Shown one piece after another: positions 40,486 to 47,634 of a stretch of 64,000 nucleotides of DNA. The notes under the pieces are model-generated. The model was given only the letters and a program-made list of their open reading frames with translations, made no database searches and was not told the DNA's origin. The position numbers were made by a program, and so were the translations under genes. Source of the stretch: Magnetospira sp. QH-2 (GTDB lineage: Bacteria > Pseudomonadota > Alphaproteobacteria > Rhodospirillales > Magnetospiraceae); contig NZ_FO538765.1 of assembly GCF_000968135.1 (NCBI RefSeq), positions 1,317,819-1,381,818 of the forward strand, given 5' to 3'. Every line of letters starts with the position of its first letter. Within the stretch, counting starts at the first letter, position 1.

Positions 40486-41214
40486 TTACTTCTTAGGCAT
40501 TTTCTGGACCATGTAGGCCAGGATGTCGAGGCTTACATCCATGGGCAGGGCGCGCAAGGCGGGCATGGCCTCGGCGGGTTGACCGTTCTGGATCTTGTGC
40601 AGGGTCTCCCAGGGATTGCTGGCGGCAATGGCGCCCAACGGCTTGGGCAGGTCTTTCGGCATGCTGCCGTCCACGGCGTGGCACCCGGCGCAGAGGGTGT
40701 TGTAGTAGGCGGCGCCCTTCATAGCATCGCCCTTCACCGATTTGTCGGCGCCAATGTAGGATTCCATCTTCAATTGCCCCTTGGTGACGAACAGGGCGAT
40801 GTCTGCCTTGTCGGCGTCGGCGATCAGGTCGCCCAGACCATGGGTGGCATCGCCAATGGCCGCGACCACCTTGGCCGGGTCACCGCCCAGATGAGCGCGC
40901 AGGCCACCGATACCGGTCTTGTACGAGCCGCTGGCATAGGCCCCGTCCTTGCCGCGCAGGTCCCAGCCGTGGCAGGACTTGCAGCGCCAAGTGGCATTCC
41001 CCTTTTTCTTGGTATTGGAAGCGGGCCAGGCTTTATGGGTGTCCTTGGGCTTCTCCGCGCCGGTGACGGCGAACCACTTGTCATAGAGCTGACCACCGCG
41101 GGCAATGCGTGAGTCTTCCTCTGCAGAAGCGGAAATCGGGGTGATGGCGATGGCGCCGAATGCCAGAGCGATCGCCACGGCAACAGCGCGGCCAAGGGGA
41201 AAAGTCGGTCTCAT
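40486..41214 (-). CDS. Periplasmic diheme cytochrome c
   Basis: 242 residues with a signal peptide (about 1-30, ending SASAEED) and two heme sites, CKSCH (in RCKSCHGWDLRGKDG) and CAGCH (in NTLCAGCHAVDGS), each starting a class I-like domain. The first domain has the GxYxxG..L-type extension seen in cytochromes of anaerobic respiration and thiosulfate oxidation. GGAGAA precedes the ATG at 41214. It probably exchanges electrons with the NapC-like protein encoded next. A Fur-like box lies 30 bases upstream, suggesting iron-dependent expression. Confidence 0.9.
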   Translation of the reverse strand: MRPTFPLGRAVAVAIALAFGAIAITPISASAEEDSRIARGGQLYDKWFAVTGAEKPKDTHKAWPASNTKKKGNATWRCKSCHGWDLRGKDGAYASGSYKTGIGGLRAHLGGDPAKVVAAIGDATHGLGDLIADADKADIALFVTKGQLKMESYIGADKSVKGDAMKGAAYYNTLCAGCHAVDGSMPKDLPKPLGAIAASNPWETLHKIQNGQPAEAMPALRALPMDVSLDILAYMVQKMPKK

Positions 41215-41243
41215 TAAGAGTTCTCCAATCAGGATATTGTTAT

Positions 41244-41262
41244 GCGAATGATTGTCATTATC
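41244..41262 (-). promoter_or_regulatory. Fur-like box upstream of the cytochrome operon
   Basis: On the minus strand the 19-bp site reads GATAATGACAATCATTCGC, matching the classical GATAATGATAATCATTATC at 16 of 19 positions. It ends 30 bases before the start codon at 41214, overlapping the expected promoter. Iron control is inferred. Confidence 0.6.
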
Positions 41263-41295
41263 AAGATGACGGCGCGACGTTATCAAAAAGGGCAC

Positions 41296-41466
41296 AAAAA
41301 AGATAGGGCTTTTTTTAAACCAGCCCTAATATTTTGTGATGGTTCGGTAAAAATTGTTTTTTTCTAACGCGTTTCGGGTCCGATCGGGCCCGTTGAATAG
41401 GTGCCACCCTATCGGAATCGATCACGTTTTTCGTGATTGATCGATTCCGGTCATACCCGATGTGAT
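41296..41466. other. 171-bp gap with two stem-loops between cytochrome and msrA genes
   Basis: One stem-loop pairs CGGAATCGATCA (41413-41424) with TGATCGATTCCG (41438-41449), with an inner CACG/CGTG around TTTTT. It starts 18 bases after the msrA stop on the minus strand and probably ends that transcript, though no T-tract follows. A second, CGGGTCC-GATC-GGGCCCG, lies near 41379-41396. Confidence 0.5.
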
Positions 41467-42102
41467 CTAGGAGTAGGCCACGTCGGTACCACCAAGTCCG
41501 CAATAGCCCAACGGGTTTTTGGCCAGATATTGCTGGTGATAGTCCTCGGCATAAAAGAACGCCGGAGCGTCGAGAATCTCCGTGGTGATGGCCGGGTGCC
41601 CGGCCTTGGTCAGCAGGGTTTGATAGCGCTCCCGGCTTTCCTCGGCCAGCCGCTTTTGCGTCTCGTCCAGGCAATAGATTCCGGAGCGGTACTGGGTGCC
41701 TCGATCATTGCCTTGGGCCATGCCCTGGGTCGGGTTGTGGGACTCCCAAAACAGCTTGAGTAAGTCTCCGTAGGTCACCGCCATGGGATCGAAGACCACC
41801 CGCACCACTTCGTTGTGGCCGGTCAACCCCGTGCAGACTTCTTCATAGGTCGGATTGGGAGTGAGGCCCGCCGCATATCCTACCGCCGTTGAATAGACAC
41901 CGCCTGTTTGCCAGAATTTCCGCTCAGCGCCCCAAAAACAGCCCAGTCCGAACAGGGCCAGCCGGGTGCCTTCGGGGAACGGCGGCAGAATGACATGACC
42001 GGAGACCGCGTGTTGGTTCGTGACCGGCATGGCCTGCGTCCGTCCGGGCAGGGCATCGGCAGGAGCGGGTATTTCCGACTTATGGGAATTGAGAAACCAC
42101 AT
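41467..42102 (-). CDS. msrA: Peptide-methionine (S)-S-oxide reductase
   Basis: 211 residues, the long E. coli-like MsrA form with an N-terminal extension (about 1-45). It repairs oxidised methionine in proteins. The catalytic Cys is in [15 protein letters not shown], with [32 protein letters not shown] and the substrate-binding [19 protein letters not shown]. The recycling Cys is in [10 protein letters not shown]. It is monocistronic, with the DUF4126 gene starting 50 bases upstream on the same strand. Confidence 0.95.
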   Translation of the reverse strand: MWFLNSHKSEIPAPADALPGRTQAMPVTNQHAVSGHVILPPFPEGTRLALFGLGCFWGAERKFWQTGGVYSTAVGYAAGLTPNPTYEEVCTGLTGHNEVVRVVFDPMAVTYGDLLKLFWESHNPTQGMAQGNDRGTQYRSGIYCLDETQKRLAEESRERYQTLLTKAGHPAITTEILDAPAFFYAEDYHQQYLAKNPLGYCGLGGTDVAYS

Positions 42103-42152
42103 GATGGACTCCTTGTGCGGCGCTTTCCATCATATGGGAAGCCTGGACCGGG

Positions 42153-42827
42153 TCACAAGGAGGCGTCGGGGCCGGTTGGGAACAGCGAGACGGGCTTCAT
42201 CTTATCCTCGGGTGCCGCCAGTTTGTTTTTCTCCCCGCTGGGCTTAAGCAGCCATATCAGGCCTTTCCACATGCGTGGCAGCAGGAAAATGGCGCTGGCC
42301 AAGGTCATGGCAATGATCACCAGGAACACCACCGGCAGCATGACCATCAGCACCAGACCGATCACCAAGGCAATATCTTCCAACATGGATAGGCCCCAAT
42401 TGCTGAAAGGCTCCGGCGACATATTGGCAAAGGCTCGGGTGCCTGCCTTGAGGAAATGGGACAAGGAAGCAACCAATGCGCCGCCAAAGAAGGCACTGCC
42501 AATACCCAAAGCACCCCCCAGGCTGCCATCATCGAGGCCCTGGATCGCGCCAGCGGCCAGCAACGCGCCTGCCGGGATGCGGATAAAGGTATGGACGATA
42601 TCCCAAAGACTATCGAGCCCGGGTACCTTGTCGGCGACGAACTCGATCAGATACAAGGTCAAGGCCAAGCCGAGCACGGTCGGGTCGGATAAAACCTCCA
42701 AGGCCACGGGCAGGGAAATCAGGCCGAAATGATCCAAACCACCGAGAATAAGGGCGGTACCATAGAGGTTGATACCGCTACCCCAGGCCGCGCCCAATGC
42801 CAACAAGATGGTTTCCAAAATACCCAT
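42153..42827 (-). CDS. DUF4126-family membrane protein
   Basis: 224 residues with five to six hydrophobic segments (about 5-25, 35-60, 80-105, 150-190). The start MGILETILLALGAAWGSGINLYGTALILG and the LYLIEFVADKVPGLDSLWDIVHTFIR segment are characteristic of DUF4126, a conserved inner-membrane family of unknown function. The C-terminal 30 residues are polar and cytoplasmic. It is divergent from hspQ across 152 bases. Confidence 0.85.
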   Translation of the reverse strand: MGILETILLALGAAWGSGINLYGTALILGGLDHFGLISLPVALEVLSDPTVLGLALTLYLIEFVADKVPGLDSLWDIVHTFIRIPAGALLAAGAIQGLDDGSLGGALGIGSAFFGGALVASLSHFLKAGTRAFANMSPEPFSNWGLSMLEDIALVIGLVLMVMLPVVFLVIIAMTLASAIFLLPRMWKGLIWLLKPSGEKNKLAAPEDKMKPVSLFPTGPDASL

Positions 42828-42979
42828 ATTCCCTGCGAATCCTTCTCAAGTACCTATAGCCAAGGATGCGCTGACGGACCGTTGCCCGCAAACGGAATGA
42901 AAGCGGGTAATTCCGCCTGCTTCGGGGCGCCGGGTTGATCCTTCATGTCTCGACGCCTTGACCGTGCTATACTCATGAA

Positions 42980-43297
42980 ATGTCGAGTACTCGTGCCAGG
43001 TTCCGGGTTGGTCAGGTGGTTCATCACAAGATGTTCGGCTATCGCGGCGTGATCGTCGATGTGGATCCGCATTTCCTTGGCAGCGAGGAATGGTACGCCC
43101 AAGTGGCCCGGTCCCGCCCCCCCAAGGATAGTCCCTGGTACCATGTGTTGGTGGATGGACAAGGGCACAGCACCTATGTGGCGGAACGCAATCTGGAGCC
43201 GGACGCCAAAGGGGGCCCCATCGATCACCCGGAGTTGTCCCGCCATTTCCAGCGGCTGGGGCAGGACGGGTATGAAACACGGAGAATGATTCACTAG
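42980..43297 (+). CDS. hspQ: Heat shock protein HspQ
   Basis: 105 residues, the usual HspQ (YccV-like) length. Signature segments are FRVGQVVHHKMFGYRGVIVDVDPHF, a PWYHVLVDGQGHSTYVAERNLEPD stretch and a C-terminal helix. In enterobacteria HspQ is a heat-induced specificity factor for Lon and binds hemimethylated DNA. A TATACT lies a few bases before the start codon (42967-42972), so either the message is nearly leaderless or the real start is slightly downstream. pyrE follows at 60 bases. Confidence 0.93.
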   Translation: MSSTRARFRVGQVVHHKMFGYRGVIVDVDPHFLGSEEWYAQVARSRPPKDSPWYHVLVDGQGHSTYVAERNLEPDAKGGPIDHPELSRHFQRLGQDGYETRRMIH

Positions 43298-43357
43298 CTT
43301 TTCCCCTTGGCCGGGACCTGTTAAACAGGGTCGGAACCACAGCAGGAAAGCCCAGCC

Positions 43358-44059
43358 ATGCAGCATGTCGACCGCAGCCCGGCACAAAAGGCCGCCGGGG
43401 CCACCGCCGCCAAGATCCTCATTGAAATCGCCGCGGTTAATTTCCGCCCGGAAGAACCCTATACCCTGACCGCCGGATGGGCTTCGCCGGTCTATGTGGA
43501 CTGCCGCAAGCTGATTTCCTATCCCCGCGCCCGGCGCAAGGTCATCGACCTGGCGGTGGAAGCCGTGGAAAGCGAGATCGGCCATGCCTCCATCGATGCG
43601 GTGGCGGGCGGCGAGACAGCGGGCATTCCCTACGCCGCCTGGATGGCCGAGTCCATGGATATCCCCATGCAGTACGTGCGCAAGAAGCCCAAGGGTTTCG
43701 GTCGCAACGCGCAGATCGAAGGCGACCTGAGCGAGGGGCAGCGCATTCTGCTGGTCGAGGATCTGGCCACCGACGGCGGCAGCAAGATCAATTTCGTCAA
43801 CGCCCTGCGTACCGCCGGGGCGACGGTCACCGATACCTTCGTGGTGTTTTTCTATGGCGTCTTCCCCGGGGCTCTAAAGACCCTCAACGACGCCGGGGTG
43901 AACCTGCACTATCTGGCCAATTGGTGGGACGTGCTGCATGTGGCCGAAGAAGGTGAATACTTCTCCAAAAAATCCATCGCCGGGGTGAAATCCTTCCTCG
44001 AAGATCCCATCGCCTGGTCGGCGGCGCACGGTGGACGCGGCGCGGAAGGTGAGGGATGA
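43358..44059 (+). CDS. pyrE: Orotate phosphoribosyltransferase
   Basis: 233 residues of the longer alphaproteobacterial PyrE. It joins orotate and PRPP to form OMP in pyrimidine synthesis. Motifs are [25 protein letters not shown] near the N terminus, the loop [17 protein letters not shown] and the PRPP-binding [14 protein letters not shown]. The C-terminal tail is Gly/Ala-rich. The stop overlaps a 29-codon reading frame (ATGA) that precedes the peptide-binding protein gene. Confidence 0.95.
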   Translation: MQHVDRSPAQKAAGATAAKILIEIAAVNFRPEEPYTLTAGWASPVYVDCRKLISYPRARRKVIDLAVEAVESEIGHASIDAVAGGETAGIPYAAWMAESMDIPMQYVRKKPKGFGRNAQIEGDLSEGQRILLVEDLATDGGSKINFVNALRTAGATVTDTFVVFFYGVFPGALKTLNDAGVNLHYLANWWDVLHVAEEGEYFSKKSIAGVKSFLEDPIAWSAAHGGRGAEGEG

Positions 44060-44145
44060 CCCAACGCACGCTGATCACGCTGATCGTCGTCAAGGTGGCG
44101 GTGCTGGCCGGGATCGGGTTCGCCGTTGCGGCTTCGGTGCTGTGA
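44056..44145 (+). CDS. Possible 29-aa single-span membrane peptide
   Basis: [20 protein letters not shown]... is a short basic N terminus followed by one hydrophobic span of about 20 residues. Its ATG overlaps the pyrE stop (ATGA), and its stop lies two bases before the next gene's ATG, so translation through it would couple pyrE to the solute-binding protein. It could be a genuine micro-protein or a coupling leader. No family known. Confidence 0.45.
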   Translation: MTQRTLITLIVVKVAVLAGIGFAVAASVL

Positions 44146-44147
44146 CC

Positions 44148-45797
44148 ATGCGGGTCCTGCTCTTGGCCGCGCTCTTAGTGCTGTCCTCCATGGCGGCCCA
44201 GGCCCGGGACAGCCTGACCATCGGTCTGACCCAGTTTCCGTCCACCTTCCATCCCAGTATCGATTCCATGGCTGCCAAGTCCTATATCCTGGGACTGGCC
44301 AGACGCCCCCTGACCACCCACGATGCCGATTGGAACGTGGTCTGTATGCTCTGCGTGGACCTGCCGACCTTGGAAAACGGCGGTGCGATCCGCGAGACCA
44401 CCGCCGACGGCAAGCCGGGCATCGCCGTGACCTATCGCCTGCATCCCAAGGCCACCTGGGGCGATGGCCAGCCTGTCCGTGCCGAGGACGTGGTCTTTAC
44501 CTGGGAGGTGGGGCGTCACCCGAAGGTCGGGGTCGGCAATCTGGAGCTTTATCGGAGCATCACCGCCATTGATGTCATCGATGCCAAAACCGTGACCATC
44601 CACTTCGATAAGATCAGCTTCGATTACAACGCCTTGAACGATTTCGAGGTGCTGCCGGCGCATCTGGACCAAGCCGCTTTCGAGGCCGATCCGGAGAGCT
44701 ACCGTAAGACCACCGTCTACGATACCGATACCACCAACCCCGGGCTCTATTTCGGGCCCTATCGCATCGCCGAGGTGGTCACCGGCTCCCATGTGGTGTT
44801 GATCCCCAATCCCACCTGGTACGGCAAGCCGCCCGCCTTCAAGCGCATTGTGGTGCGGGTGATCGGCAATACGGCGGCCCTGGAGGCCAACCTTCTGTCC
44901 GGCGGTCTGGACATGATCGCGGGCGAGCTGGGGGTCACCTTGGACCAGGCCCTGGCCTTCGAGAAGCGCCATGGCAAGAAGGTCCAGATCCTCTACGAAC
45001 CGGGACTGGTCTATGAGCACCTGGACCTGAACCTGTCCAATCCGATCCTCGCCGACAAGCGGGTGCGCAAGGCAATGCTGATGGCCATCGACCGCCAGGC
45101 CATGAGCGAAAAGCTGTTTGCCGGCAAGCAGCCGGTGGCCCAGACCTCGGTCAGCCCCCTGGACTGGGTCCATGCGCCCGAGGTTGTTTCGGCAACCTAT
45201 GACCTAAAGGCCGCCGGGGTTCTGTTGGACCAAGCGGGCTGGCGCATGGGCACCCGGGGCCTGCGCCGCAATGCCGAGGGCGATCTGCTTAGCCTGGAAA
45301 TCATGACCACGGCGGGCAACCGTACCCGCGAGTTGGTGGAGCAGGTGATTCAGGCGCAGCTCAAGCAGGTCGGGATCGAATTGAAGATCCGCAACCAGCC
45401 GGCCCGGGTATTCTTTGGCGAGACCGTGACCCGGCGCCAATTCACCGGCCTGGCTCTGTTCGCCTGGATCTCCTCGCCGGAAAACGTGCCGCGCACCACC
45501 TTGCATTCGGGCCATATTCCCACCGCTGAAAACAATTGGGCGGGCCAGAATTACACCGGCTATAGCAACCCGGACATGGACCGATTGCTGGAAACCATCG
45601 ATATCGAACTGGACCGGGACAAACGCCGTGCCCTGTGGCGACGCTTGCAGGAAATCTACGCCGAGGACCTGCCCGTCCTGCCCCTGTACTTCCGCGCCAA
45701 CGCCCATATCCTGCCGAAATGGCTCACCGGCCTGAAACCCACCGGCCATATGGCGCCAAGCACCTATTGGGTGGAGGAGTGGGGCGAGACTCCCTGA
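44148..45797 (+). CDS. Periplasmic peptide/oligopeptide-binding protein (SBP family 5)
   Basis: 549 residues with a signal peptide (about 1-20, ending AQA-RDS). It belongs to the DppA/OppA group: LTIGLTQFPSTFHPSIDSMAAKSYILGLARRPL, WGDGQPVRAEDVVFTWEV, the central LLSGGLDMIAGELG and NPILADKRVRKAMLMAIDRQAM, and a C-terminal WRRLQEIYAEDLPVLPLYFRA. It would bind peptides or other oligomers in the periplasm. No ABC permease or ATPase gene follows; the next element is a mobile cassette. It is therefore an orphan binding protein, or its operon was cut by the insertion. Confidence 0.92.
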   Translation: MRVLLLAALLVLSSMAAQARDSLTIGLTQFPSTFHPSIDSMAAKSYILGLARRPLTTHDADWNVVCMLCVDLPTLENGGAIRETTADGKPGIAVTYRLHPKATWGDGQPVRAEDVVFTWEVGRHPKVGVGNLELYRSITAIDVIDAKTVTIHFDKISFDYNALNDFEVLPAHLDQAAFEADPESYRKTTVYDTDTTNPGLYFGPYRIAEVVTGSHVVLIPNPTWYGKPPAFKRIVVRVIGNTAALEANLLSGGLDMIAGELGVTLDQALAFEKRHGKKVQILYEPGLVYEHLDLNLSNPILADKRVRKAMLMAIDRQAMSEKLFAGKQPVAQTSVSPLDWVHAPEVVSATYDLKAAGVLLDQAGWRMGTRGLRRNAEGDLLSLEIMTTAGNRTRELVEQVIQAQLKQVGIELKIRNQPARVFFGETVTRRQFTGLALFAWISSPENVPRTTLHSGHIPTAENNWAGQNYTGYSNPDMDRLLETIDIELDRDKRRALWRRLQEIYAEDLPVLPLYFRANAHILPKWLTGLKPTGHMAPSTYWVEEWGETP

Positions 45798-45884
45798 CCG
45801 GGTCGCCGAACGGGCGAGGGACATGGCATGGTCCGTACTGAGTCCTTCTCGCCATGGCAGGAGGTGTGGTGGGCGATAATTAGT

Positions 45885-45977
45885 GGAGTGTCACCGTAAC
45901 CTAATTAGTGGACTGTCACCGTAACCTGTCGTCACCGTAACCTGTCACCGTAACCCCAACTGTCACCGTAACCCCAA
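45885..45977 (+). repeat. Direct repeats of TGTCACCGTAACC at the cassette's left end
   Basis: The core GTCACCGTAACC occurs five times (45890-45901, 45915-45926, 45931-45942, 45944-45955, 45962-45973). The last two sit in an exact 18-bp tandem unit. Two inverted partial copies, GGTTACGGT twice, lie at 46679-46698 on the other side of the transporter gene. Confidence 0.85.
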
Positions 45978-46031
45978 CTTAAGGGCTTTTGCCAATTTAG
46001 CCGTTGTGTGGATGTAAAGCATGTTGGTGAC

Positions 46032-46619
46032 CTATACGTAATTCAGTGCAGATAATAGCGACCACGCTGCAAACGCAGACATGCCAAGGAACAGGACACC
46101 TGCAAATCTGTGTAACCAGACGATTGGAAGTTTACCCAATACGGTCTTCCCTGCAACAGCACCGATCACGGACGTAATTGCCAAAGCAACCGTGGCACCG
46201 ATCCAGACAAACAATATTGGATATATACCAGCAAGCCCCGCTACTGCGATCTGTGTTTTGTCACCAAGTTCAGCGAGAAAGATCATCAAGAAGGTTGTGA
46301 TAAATAGACTACCGAACTTACGTTCTTCTGTATCATCGTCTTCATCCTCATCGGCATGAAGTAGTGAATGGATGCCAAACCCTGCAAACAGTACCGCGAC
46401 ACCGCCCAAAATCCATTCCTGCGGTAGCCATTGAGCCAAGGCACCGCCGAATATAACGGCTAAACCATTCAATAGGGCAAACGCCAATACAGCACCAAAC
46501 AGGATGGGTCTTACACGACCATGTTTTGCTGCCAGTGCCATGCAGACCAATTGGCTCTTATCTCCAATTTCAGCCAGTCCAATAATTGCCAGCGTTGTTC
46601 CTGCTGTTTGCCACCACAT
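46032..46619 (-). CDS. GDT1/UPF0016-family cation (Mn2+/Ca2+) transporter
   Basis: 195 residues with six membrane spans in two homologous halves, each with the family's E-x-G-D-K-(S/T) motif: IGLAEIGDKSQL (residue 14 on) and IFLAELGDKTQI. An acidic loop, HADEDEDDDTEERK, joins the halves. Family members (GDT1, TMEM165, bacterial MneA) move Mn2+ or Ca2+. The ATG at 46619 follows GGGGGA. The gene is inside a small cassette with repeat ends and has lower G+C than its surroundings, so it is probably horizontally acquired. Confidence 0.9.
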   Translation of the reverse strand: MWWQTAGTTLAIIGLAEIGDKSQLVCMALAAKHGRVRPILFGAVLAFALLNGLAVIFGGALAQWLPQEWILGGVAVLFAGFGIHSLLHADEDEDDDTEERKFGSLFITTFLMIFLAELGDKTQIAVAGLAGIYPILFVWIGATVALAITSVIGAVAGKTVLGKLPIVWLHRFAGVLFLGMSAFAAWSLLSALNYV

Positions 46620-46699
46620 GTTATTCCCCCGAGTAGTATTGGGTTCTAATACATGATTTTCAGATATGCGGCTACTGGGGTTACGGTGGGTTACGGTAA

Positions 46700-46892
46700 T
46701 GGCATGGACGCCCCCTTCGGTTTCGTGATGAGCCATACTGGAGGTGTTGAAACTATCCAATAGCGGGAGCGTCCAATGAGCAATGTTACCATGATCGGCC
46801 TTGATCTGGCCAAGAACCTGTTCCAAGTCCATGGCGCCGACGAGGCGGGTCGTCCGGTTCTGCGTAAGAGGCTGCGGCGGAGCCAGCTATTC
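46700..46892 (+). pseudogene. IS110/IS1111-family transposase, 5' remnant
   Basis: An ATG at 46776 begins MSNVTMIGLDLAKNLFQVHG and continues ADEAGRPVLRKRLRRSQL, the N terminus of IS110-type DEDD transposases (the Asp of GLDLAKN is catalytic). The reading stops after about 39 codons, where the cassette's right-end repeat begins at 46896. The preceding 70 bases contain TGGACGC ... GCGTCCA inverted segments like an IS1111 end. The other 300 or so codons are missing, so it is non-functional. Confidence 0.8.
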
Positions 46893-46986
46893 GAATACGG
46901 TGACAGTCCACAAATTGGTGGGATTACGGTAACACTCCACAAATTAAAGCCAAATCAACCTCTTCTCCAACTTCCTTCCCCCCCCC

Positions 46987-47559
46987 TCAAAACGGATTCA
47001 GACTCTTTTCCTTGGTGTAATGCAGATAGCCCACGTTGGCCCCGGCGCGCAGGCCGACGCCGGTACGGATGGGGGCGAGGATGATGCCGCTGGATTCCTG
47101 GTAGTTCAGGCCGATGCCGCCGACCACATAGAGGCTGCCATCGACGCCGGGAAAGCGTTGGAAGATCTCTTCGGGGTTGTCCAGGTGGTAGATCAGGGTG
47201 AAGACCTTCGATGCGTTGCCCCCCCAATCAAAGCCCACCGAAGGGCCTTGCCAATAGAGCTTCCGGTTGATGCCGTCATAGGTCTGGAGTTCCCCCTCGC
47301 CGTAGCGGGCACCGACGAAAAAGGCCCCCGAGGCTTCCTCGCCGACGATGATGGCATTGGGCTTGCCATGATCGGAAAAGGCTTTTTGAATGACGCTGGC
47401 CAAGCCCTCGCTGGTTTCGCCAAAGAAATTCTTGGCGGCGTCGAGGATCTGGCTCTCGTCATAGCCGTCGTCTTTGGCCGGTGCTTGGTCTTGAGCAAGG
47501 GCGGGGGTCGCAACGAGCAGCATCAACAGCGGCAGGATCTGGAACAACCGGAATTTCAT
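46987..47559 (-). CDS. eipA: DUF1134/EipA-like envelope protein
   Basis: 190 residues with a signal peptide (about 1-22, ending ALA-QDQ). The mature part is the DUF1134 domain: ILDAAKNFFGETSEGLASVIQKAFSDHGKPNAIIVGEEASGAFFVGARYG, KLYWQGPSVGFDWGGNASKVFTLIYHL and GIGLNYQESSGIILAPIRTGVGLRAGANVGYL. EipA of Brucella is a periplasmic beta-barrel-fold protein needed for envelope integrity. It is monocistronic and lies between the mobile cassette and the TRAP genes. Confidence 0.88.
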   Translation of the reverse strand: MKFRLFQILPLLMLLVATPALAQDQAPAKDDGYDESQILDAAKNFFGETSEGLASVIQKAFSDHGKPNAIIVGEEASGAFFVGARYGEGELQTYDGINRKLYWQGPSVGFDWGGNASKVFTLIYHLDNPEEIFQRFPGVDGSLYVVGGIGLNYQESSGIILAPIRTGVGLRAGANVGYLHYTKEKSLNPF

Positions 47560-47573
47560 CGGAGAATCTCCAC

Positions 47574-47609
47574 AAAAAAATAGCCTGACGGGAGTTTACT
47601 CCGTCAGGC
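47574..47609 (-). terminator. Rho-independent terminator of the dctPQM operon
   Basis: Minus strand: GCCTGACGG (47609-47601), nine-base loop, CCGTCAGGC (47591-47583), then TATTTTTTT. It lies 26 bases past the dctM stop. Confidence 0.9.
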
Positions 47610-47634
47610 CAGGTTGTGCCATAAGGCAGGAGGA

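Larger units (their letters stand above)
45879..46947. mobile_element. Small mobile cassette with mirrored end repeats carrying a GDT1-type gene
   Basis: Left end: ATTAGTGGAGTGTCACCG... (45879-45901) then ATTAGTGGACTGTCACCG... (45904-45926). Right end, on the opposite strand: inner GTGGACTGTCACCGTA (46911-46896) and outer GTGGAGTGTTACCGTA (46940-46925). The GGAG version is outermost and the GGAC version inner at both ends, a mirrored pair as in elements with multiple transposase-binding repeats (IS21- or Tn7-like). The interior has visibly lower G+C, one transporter gene and an IS110 fragment, but no transposase of its own. Family assignment is inference. Confidence 0.65.

Noticed and set aside
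41373-41396. CGGGTCC-GATC-GGGCCCG as a terminator
   Set aside because: T-runs lie on the wrong side for either strand and no gene ends at the right distance.
45879-45977. Short direct repeats that could suggest a CRISPR array
   Set aside because: Repeat cores are 12-13 bp with irregular 1-13 bp gaps, no unique spacers and no cas genes; they belong to the ends of a mobile cassette.
46620-46680. A yybP-ykoY-type Mn2+ riboswitch before the GDT1 gene
   Set aside because: The leader is too short and is cut by cassette repeats; the conserved helices of that riboswitch are not visible.
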